From Armatimonadota bacterium (GTDB lineage Bacteria > Armatimonadota > Zipacnadia > JAUWAU01), in assembly GCA_030601885.1 (NCBI GenBank), contig JAUWAU010000016.1, forward strand, positions 1-64,000: a stretch of DNA of 64,000 nt, in the 5' to 3' direction. This document shows positions 59,680-64,000 of this stretch, piece by piece. Below the pieces are notes generated by a model. The model did no database searches, had not been told where the DNA came from, and saw nothing but the letters and a program-made list of their open reading frames with translations. A program made the translations under genes and the position numbers. How positions within the stretch are numbered: the stretch's first letter is position 1; every line of letters begins with the position of its first letter.

Positions 59680-60468
59680 TCAGGACTTGCGTATTTGGTC
59701 GTAGTCCAGCCCCGCAGCTCTGATAGCAGCCTCCCAACTGCCAAAAGCTGTGGCGCGCCTTGCTGCCGCCATCATACCACGGTACCCTATGCGACGCATA
59801 CTGCTGTTGTTAAGCGGTCGGCCTTCGTTGTACAGCCTCTGTATCGTCTGAACGATCTTGTCCCTCGTCCACCGCGTGGTCTTGCGGACCGAATCGTAGG
59901 GCAGCCCGGCCGCTTCCACGGCACGCGCCCAACTGCCGAAGAAGCGGGGGCTGCTGGCAGCGGAAACGAGCGAAGGCCAAGATCGCTTCGCTTCTTGGTG
60001 ACTGAGCGGCTCCCCCTGTCTCTGCAGTTCCCGAATGCGCGCCACTATCTTCTCCTGCGTCCACGACTCATGCTTCCTGACAGTCCCGTAATCCAGGCCC
60101 GCTGCTTGAACGGCCGCCTGCCACGTGCCGAAATGCTCTGCCCGCCTGGCCGTAACGACCAAGTATTGACAGCGGCGCTTCGCCCCGCTATGACTCAGAT
60201 CGGCCCCGTCACGCCGGAGACGCTGTATCTCCCGGATGATCCGCTCCCGAGTCCACTTCTTTCGCCGCGTACAGGCCTTCTTCGGGTCCAGTCCCGCTGC
60301 ACGGATGGCGCTCCACCATCCGCCGAACAGCTCCGGACTATAGCAGCTTGTCACCATGCCGCTGTACCCGAGCTGTGCCATATTGCGCGTGCTCAGCGAT
60401 TCCCTGGCCCGGTACAGCGCTCGTATCCTATCAATGACTGTTTGCCTGCTCCACTTGCGCCGACGCAT
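59680..60468 (-). CDS. Four-repeat HNH-associated-repeat protein
   Basis: A 262-residue protein consisting of four tandem ~62-residue repeats of the homing-endonuclease-associated HNH_repeat type. Each begins with W(S/T)RxxI and ends FGxWxxAIxAAGLD (e.g. WTRERIIREIQRLRRDG; FGSWEAAIRAAGLDYDQIRK). In most proteins these repeats accompany an HNH or GIY-YIG nuclease; here no nuclease domain exists, so it is probably only DNA-binding. GGGGA lies upstream of the ATG at 60468, and a good promoter lies at 60556-60584. Confidence 0.75.
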   Translation of the reverse strand: MRRRKWSRQTVIDRIRALYRARESLSTRNMAQLGYSGMVTSCYSPELFGGWWSAIRAAGLDPKKACTRRKKWTRERIIREIQRLRRDGADLSHSGAKRRCQYLVVTARRAEHFGTWQAAVQAAGLDYGTVRKHESWTQEKIVARIRELQRQGEPLSHQEAKRSWPSLVSAASSPRFFGSWARAVEAAGLPYDSVRKTTRWTRDKIVQTIQRLYNEGRPLNNSSMRRIGYRGMMAAARRATAFGSWEAAIRAAGLDYDQIRKS

Positions 60469-60555
60469 AGAGCATCCCCATCGTTGGAGAACACATATGG
60501 CCGCCCTGAGTCCCCCTCCTCCTCTCCTCAGTACCCCACCCCGAGGGCACGTCGC

Positions 60556-60584
60556 AGTATACCATTCCGCCCTCCCGAAGACAA
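60556..60584 (-). promoter_or_regulatory. Promoter of the HNH-repeat gene
   Basis: On the minus strand TTGTCT, a 17-bp spacer, TATACT, about 90 bp upstream of the ATG. The remaining 60585-60720 shows no other signal. Confidence 0.6.
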
Positions 60585-60720
60585 GGCTGCCGCGGTAATC
60601 TCCCCGACACCGACCGGCGCGTGCGATTATTGCCCGTGAACCGCAGCAATTGCCATCCCATGATAGGCCTGGATCGCACGCCCAGCGAAGCACCGATCGC
60701 CCCCCACGCGCACCGAACAG

Positions 60721-61614
60721 CTACCGAGCAGCCGACAGCCGCCTCTGCAGAAAGCTGGTCAGGGCCTGCTCCACGGGCGTGCGCGTGTCCACACTGACGT
60801 AGTCAATGAACTTGTCGCGACAGCCCTGCTGGTACGTCCGCATGAACGTCGCCAACTCCGCGCGATACGAATCGCGCAGGACGTCCGCGTCGGCGGCCAA
60901 GTCCTCTCCCGTCTCCACGTCGCGGAATAGCACTGGACCACGAAACGCAAGATCGAGCTCGATTTGATCCAGGATGTGCCATACGGCGACGTCGTGCCCG
61001 TGATGCCGGAAGTGGGCCAGGCTGCGGAGTGTTAGTTCCGCGTTCCCGTACAGGTCAGACAGCACAACCACAATGCCGCGGCGCCTGATCTGGCTCGCGA
61101 GCGCGTGCAGCGTCTCGCTCACATTTGTCCGGCCCTGGGCACGCACGTCATCCAGTTGCTGGAGCAGCGTCGAGAGATGGGCCCGCGTGGCCGCCGGGGC
61201 GATGCGACTCCGCACGCCCTCATCGAACACTATCAACCCCGCGGCATCCGCCTGTGAGATGGCCACGTATGCCAAGGCGGCCGCTATATAGGAGGCGTAC
61301 TGCAGTTTGGTGAGTCCGTCTCCCCCACAGCCCATCGAGGCGCTCGCGTCCAGCAGTAAATGCACGTGCAAGTTCGTATCGGCGTCGTACTGCTTGAGAA
61401 AGAGCCGATCGGTCCGCGCGAAGACCTTCCAGTTGATATGCCGAGTCTCATCTCCGGGAGAGTACTCTCGATGATCGGCGAATTCGGCGCTGGCGCCGCG
61501 AAAACGACTCTTGTGCTGTCCGGAAAACAGCCCATCCACGATAGTCCGGGCGCGGAGCTCCATGTTCTGGAGCCTGGCCAGGGCAGCGGGGTCAAGGTAG
61601 TTGGTGCCGGACAT
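60721..61614 (-). CDS. DUF58 domain-containing protein
   Basis: A 297-residue DUF58 protein with a VWA-like fold. FRGASAEFADHREYSPGDET then RHINWKVFARTDRLFLKQYD is the family signature, and HLLLDASASMGCGGDG carries a MIDAS-like DxSxS. DUF58 proteins usually work with MoxR AAA ATPases; none is present in the window. The start is uncertain between ATG 61614 and 61629. The role is possibly in envelope protein complex assembly. Confidence 0.87.
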   Translation of the reverse strand: MSGTNYLDPAALARLQNMELRARTIVDGLFSGQHKSRFRGASAEFADHREYSPGDETRHINWKVFARTDRLFLKQYDADTNLHVHLLLDASASMGCGGDGLTKLQYASYIAAALAYVAISQADAAGLIVFDEGVRSRIAPAATRAHLSTLLQQLDDVRAQGRTNVSETLHALASQIRRRGIVVVLSDLYGNAELTLRSLAHFRHHGHDVAVWHILDQIELDLAFRGPVLFRDVETGEDLAADADVLRDSYRAELATFMRTYQQGCRDKFIDYVSVDTRTPVEQALTSFLQRRLSAAR

Positions 61615-61710
61615 AACGGCAACCCACAATACAGCCCACGTGCCAACGCGCCTGCAGGCGCAAGGCGCGCTGCGACGTGGGCGTGATGGGGCCCAGCGCG
61701 CGCCCGCCCT

Positions 61711-62472
61711 CTATCTCGCTGGGCCGACGCGGCCGAACCGACGCTCTCTGCGCCCGAAACAGAGCACAGCTTCGAAGAGGTGTCTCTTTTGGAAGTCGGG
61801 CCAGAGGATGGGCGTGACGTACAGCTCCGCGTACGCCACTTGCCAGAGGAGGAAGTTGCTTATGCGCATCTGGCCGCCTGGCCGAAACACCAGATCAGGA
61901 TCGGGCAGCTCAGGCGCATAGAGCTGGGATCGGATGGCGTCCTCGTCAATCTCTGCGGGCTGCAATTCTCCCGCGAGCACCCGCGTAGCCAGACGCCGAC
62001 ACGCGTCCACGAGTTCTGCCCGCCCGCCGTAATTGATCGCGAGGTTCAGCACCATGCCGGTATTGCCGGCCATGCGCGCCTCTGCCTTCTCGATGATACC
62101 CCGCAAACCGGGCGGAAGCTCCTGCAGGCGGCCCGAGGCGACGAAGCGCACCTGCCGAGCGTGCAACTCTTCGATCTCCTCGTCCAGGCTCGTCTCAATA
62201 AGCTGCATGAGCGCCTGGACCTCGTCCTTGGGCCGCGACCAATTCTCGGCCGAGAACGAGAAAATGCTCAGCACCTCTATGCCGATCTCGCCGCAGGCCT
62301 CCACAAGTCTCCTCGTGGCATTGCGCCCCTCCTGGTGGCCCAGGACACGCGGCAGCCCGTGCTGCCTCGCCCACCGGCCATTGCCGTCCATTATTACGGC
62401 AACGTGCCGGGGCAGACGATTCAGTGCCTTGACCGCCTCACGTGCCTCGTCTTCGGTGATGGATTCAGACAT
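61711..62472 (-). CDS. uppS: Isoprenyl transferase (undecaprenyl diphosphate synthase)
   Basis: A 253-residue cis-prenyltransferase that makes the lipid carrier for peptidoglycan. Catalytic Asp29 is in AVIMDGNGRWAR, with FSFSAENWSRPKDEVQ, NLAINYGGRAELVDAC and the C-terminal motif RPGGQMRISNFLLWQVAYAE. In that motif the usual TSGEQR/TGGEHR reads PGGQMR, so the conserved Glu is Gln, an oddity. The Glu of AYAEL that binds Mg is kept. Gene order frr...uppS follows the common bacterial translation/envelope cluster; cdsA is not adjacent. The start overlaps the DUF123 gene by 52 bp. Confidence 0.93.
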   Translation of the reverse strand: MSESITEDEAREAVKALNRLPRHVAVIMDGNGRWARQHGLPRVLGHQEGRNATRRLVEACGEIGIEVLSIFSFSAENWSRPKDEVQALMQLIETSLDEEIEELHARQVRFVASGRLQELPPGLRGIIEKAEARMAGNTGMVLNLAINYGGRAELVDACRRLATRVLAGELQPAEIDEDAIRSQLYAPELPDPDLVFRPGGQMRISNFLLWQVAYAELYVTPILWPDFQKRHLFEAVLCFGRRERRFGRVGPAR

Positions 62473-62906
62473 CGTACGCCCTGCGCTCTCAACCCACGCG
62501 GCAGCGTCCCAAAAACGTGCTCAGTCCACGCAGCGGGTGGCCGCTGTGGCAGCCGAAACAGGTGCGTCGGGCACCGGCAGTCCGACGAGCCGAAGCCCTG
62601 CACCACAGCCTGCCCGATCCCGTTCGCCGATGCTCCGCGCGCCAGCCTGCACTCCGCGTCGGGCTGCCAGCAGAACGTCGCCACAGCAACAGGCCGTGCA
62701 TGTTGTAGCAGATAGTCAATATGCCAGTGGCGACGCTTGTTGCGCCGCCGGTGTCTGGCGATGCGACCCCGAAGCCCGACTTTGGCGCTGCCGATATACA
62801 CGTAAAAGCCCCGGGGAAACCGATGAGACCCCAGGGCGCCGACGGCGATGCACTGCGATGCGGCTGCATGAATCAGAAGCGCATACACGCCGCTGTCCCG
62901 ACTCAC
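62421..62906 (-). CDS. DUF123 (GIY-YIG-like) protein
   Basis: A 161-residue protein. SGVYALLIHAAASQCIAVGA, RGFYVYIGSAKVGLRGRIAR, HWHIDYLLQHA and GFGSSDCRCPTHLF are the DUF123 pattern, related to the GIY-YIG nuclease fold and, in archaea, often fused to endonuclease III. It is probably a nuclease or nucleic-acid-binding protein; activity is unproven. The likely start is GTG at 62906. It overlaps the PASTA gene by 4 nt and uppS by 52 nt. The last ~25 residues have no family match. Confidence 0.8.
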   Translation of the reverse strand: MSRDSGVYALLIHAAASQCIAVGALGSHRFPRGFYVYIGSAKVGLRGRIARHRRRNKRRHWHIDYLLQHARPVAVATFCWQPDAECRLARGASANGIGQAVVQGFGSSDCRCPTHLFRLPQRPPAAWTEHVFGTLPRGLRAQGVRCLNPSPKTRHVRRSRH

Positions 62907-63133
62907 TCGCCCCTCGCCTCTTCGTACTCCCCAAAGGCGACAGTTAGCTCCACGCTGCCATCGGACCGCAGGCGCTGCCGGATCACGCGCGGCTCGCCGC
63001 GGCCCGCACCGGCGCCAGGAGGAGCCGTCGCCACAACCTCGCCCACAGCCACCCCGACCCGCTCGAGCACCCTCGTCGCCTCGCCCGCGGGATAACCCAG
63101 CACATTCGGCAGGCCGCCCTGATGCCGCGGCAA
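62903..63133 (-). CDS. Small PASTA-domain protein
   Basis: A 76-residue single PASTA domain (LPNVLGYPAGEATRVLERVG, then VAVGEVVATAPPG and RVIRQRLRSDGSVELTVAFG). PASTA domains usually bind peptidoglycan or occur in serine/threonine kinases and PBPs; here it stands alone without a signal peptide or TM helix, which is unusual. The likely start is TTG at 63133, three codons after the frr stop and in the same frame as frr. It overlaps the next gene by 4 nt. Confidence 0.7.
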   Translation of the reverse strand: MPRHQGGLPNVLGYPAGEATRVLERVGVAVGEVVATAPPGAGAGRGEPRVIRQRLRSDGSVELTVAFGEYEEARGE

Positions 63134-63142
63134 CGACAGCGC

Positions 63143-63697
63143 CTACACCTCCATGATCTCCTCGACCTTCTGCTCTCCCGCCTCGTCTAGCTGCTGAATA
63201 TGCGTATCGGTCAACTCCTGTATCTCTTCCTGCCCGACGCGCACCTCGTCCTCCGAGAGCTTCTCTTCATTCTCCATGCGCTTGATCTTCTCGTTGGCAT
63301 CGCGCCGTACGTTGCGCACGGCCACGCGGCCGTCCTCAGCCACCTTCTGCACGTGTTTGGCCAGCTCCTTGCGCCGCTCCTCCGTTAGCGGTGGCACGGG
63401 CAGCCGGATCACGCTGCCCTCCACGACCGGCGTCAGCCCAATGTCGGAGGTGGAGATGGCCCGCTCGATGGCCGGCACGTTCTTCCGGTCCCAGGGGGTC
63501 ACCACGATCAGGCGCGCCTCCGGAACGCTGATCGTGGCCAACTGATTCACCGGCATCTTGGCATCGTACGCATCCGCCATCACCTTATCCAGCAGCGCGG
63601 GACTGGCTCGCCCGCTGCGAATCCTGGCGAACTCCCGTTGTGTCGCCTCGAGCGCCGCTGCCATTCGCTCCTCAGCTTCGGCGATCACCTTGTCCAT
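63143..63697 (-). CDS. frr: Ribosome recycling factor
   Basis: A 184-residue RRF that splits post-termination ribosomes with EF-G. FARIRSGRASPALLDKVMAD is the signature, followed by VPEARLIVVTPWDRKNVPAI and PPLTEERRKELAKHVQKVAE. The ATG at 63697 has AGGAGG upstream; 12 codons of open frame precede it. It follows pyrH, the standard order. Confidence 0.96.
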   Translation of the reverse strand: MDKVIAEAEERMAAALEATQREFARIRSGRASPALLDKVMADAYDAKMPVNQLATISVPEARLIVVTPWDRKNVPAIERAISTSDIGLTPVVEGSVIRLPVPPLTEERRKELAKHVQKVAEDGRVAVRNVRRDANEKIKRMENEEKLSEDEVRVGQEEIQELTDTHIQQLDEAGEQKVEEIMEV

Positions 63698-63762
63698 CGC
63701 CTCTACCTCCTGTGCGTTGGTCGCCGGCAACACCTGGGTGACGACCCATCGCGCACCGGCAA

Positions 63763-64000
63763 CTAGCTGACGAGCGTGCCGATCTTCTCGCCCCGAATGG
63801 CTCGGCAGATGCTGCCCGGCGCGGTGCAGTCAAAGACGACGATGGGTAGATCGTGCTCCATGGCCAGAGAAAGCGCCGTCGTGTCCATCACCCTCAGCCC
63901 GCGCTTGATAGCGTCAATATGCTTCACTTCCGCCAGGCGCACGGCCCCAGCTTCCGCGTTGGGATCCCGGTCATACACCCCATCCACATCCGTGGCCTTG
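63763..64000 (-). CDS. pyrH: Uridylate kinase, C-terminal part (runs off the window)
   Basis: The last ~79 codons of PyrH, which makes UDP from UMP. ATDVDGVYDRDPNAEAG is the UMP kinase signature, and LRVMDTTALSLAMEHDLPIV and the terminal ICRAIRGEKIGTLVS are typical. The gene enters from beyond 64000. It lies 65 bp upstream of frr on the same strand. Confidence 0.94.
   Translation of the reverse strand, partial: KATDVDGVYDRDPNAEAGAVRLAEVKHIDAIKRGLRVMDTTALSLAMEHDLPIVVFDCTAPGSICRAIRGEKIGTLVS

Overview
The window is a GC-rich bacterial chromosome segment with dense, mostly single-copy housekeeping and catabolic genes. It has no rRNA, CRISPR array, prophage or intact insertion sequence. The gene set (TIGR03960/TIGR03936 radical-SAM pair with RNase G, UPF0182, bifunctional nuclease, GcvH with LipM, MtaD/MtnA/MtnP-like salvage, DUF6807, ceramidase-like and DUF6298-like carbohydrate genes) and the short intergenic repeats recall uncultured Armatimonadota- or Planctomycetes-like lineages. 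That placement is an inference from gene content; no marker phylogeny was possible.

Layout. 1-7000: a PIG-L deacetylase, a STAS protein, a complete tRNA-Gln unit (promoter, tRNA, terminator) abutting a broken mutY fragment, an AbrB/PIN toxin-antitoxin pair, and a minus-strand set of secreted or cytosolic catabolic genes (DUF6807, ceramidase-like, Tat-targeted aldo/keto reductase). 7100-14600: a structured leader and terminator, a strong promoter, then the radical SAM pair, RNase G and a two-gene glycerol-3-phosphate-type FAD oxidoreductase unit. 14600-19450: a secreted glycoside hydrolase and a fucose/arabinose isomerase-like gene divergent from a sodium/solute symporter. 19450-25600: a GT28 lipid glycosyltransferase, transketolase, a TPR protein and an anaerobic sulfatase maturase-type radical SAM protein.

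25600-37000 is the most striking part. Six minus-strand genes run HEAT, HEAT, HEAT, LemA, HEAT, HtpX in transcription order. The HEAT proteins carry a membrane anchor or signal-like segment and up to 24 regular 31-residue repeats; two are recent tandem paralogues. The HtpX protease carries two extra C-terminal zinc ribbons.

37400-48450: dtd, TPR and MBL genes; a DUF433/DUF5615 toxin-antitoxin pair beside tRNA-Ala; two unknown secreted proteins sharing a duplicated leader/signal-peptide cassette; a PyrE-like PRTase; a GlpK-derived FGGY protein whose catalytic and substrate residues are largely replaced; a Crp/Fnr regulator divergent from a cupin. 48470-56100: an MTA salvage block (deaminase, MTR-1-P isomerase, phosphorylase with a 6-oxopurine-type residue), a homocysteine methyltransferase, GcvH and its probable LipM octanoyltransferase, an AIR-synthase-like protein and a HAD phosphatase. 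56140-64000: UPF0182, bifunctional nuclease, a four-repeat HNH-associated-repeat protein, DUF58, and the pyrH-frr-PASTA-DUF123-uppS translation/envelope operon, with pyrH running off the edge.

Two dispersed repeat families sit at the 3' ends of genes in sense orientation and sometimes supply the stop codon. They are the clearest unexplained non-coding signal in the window.
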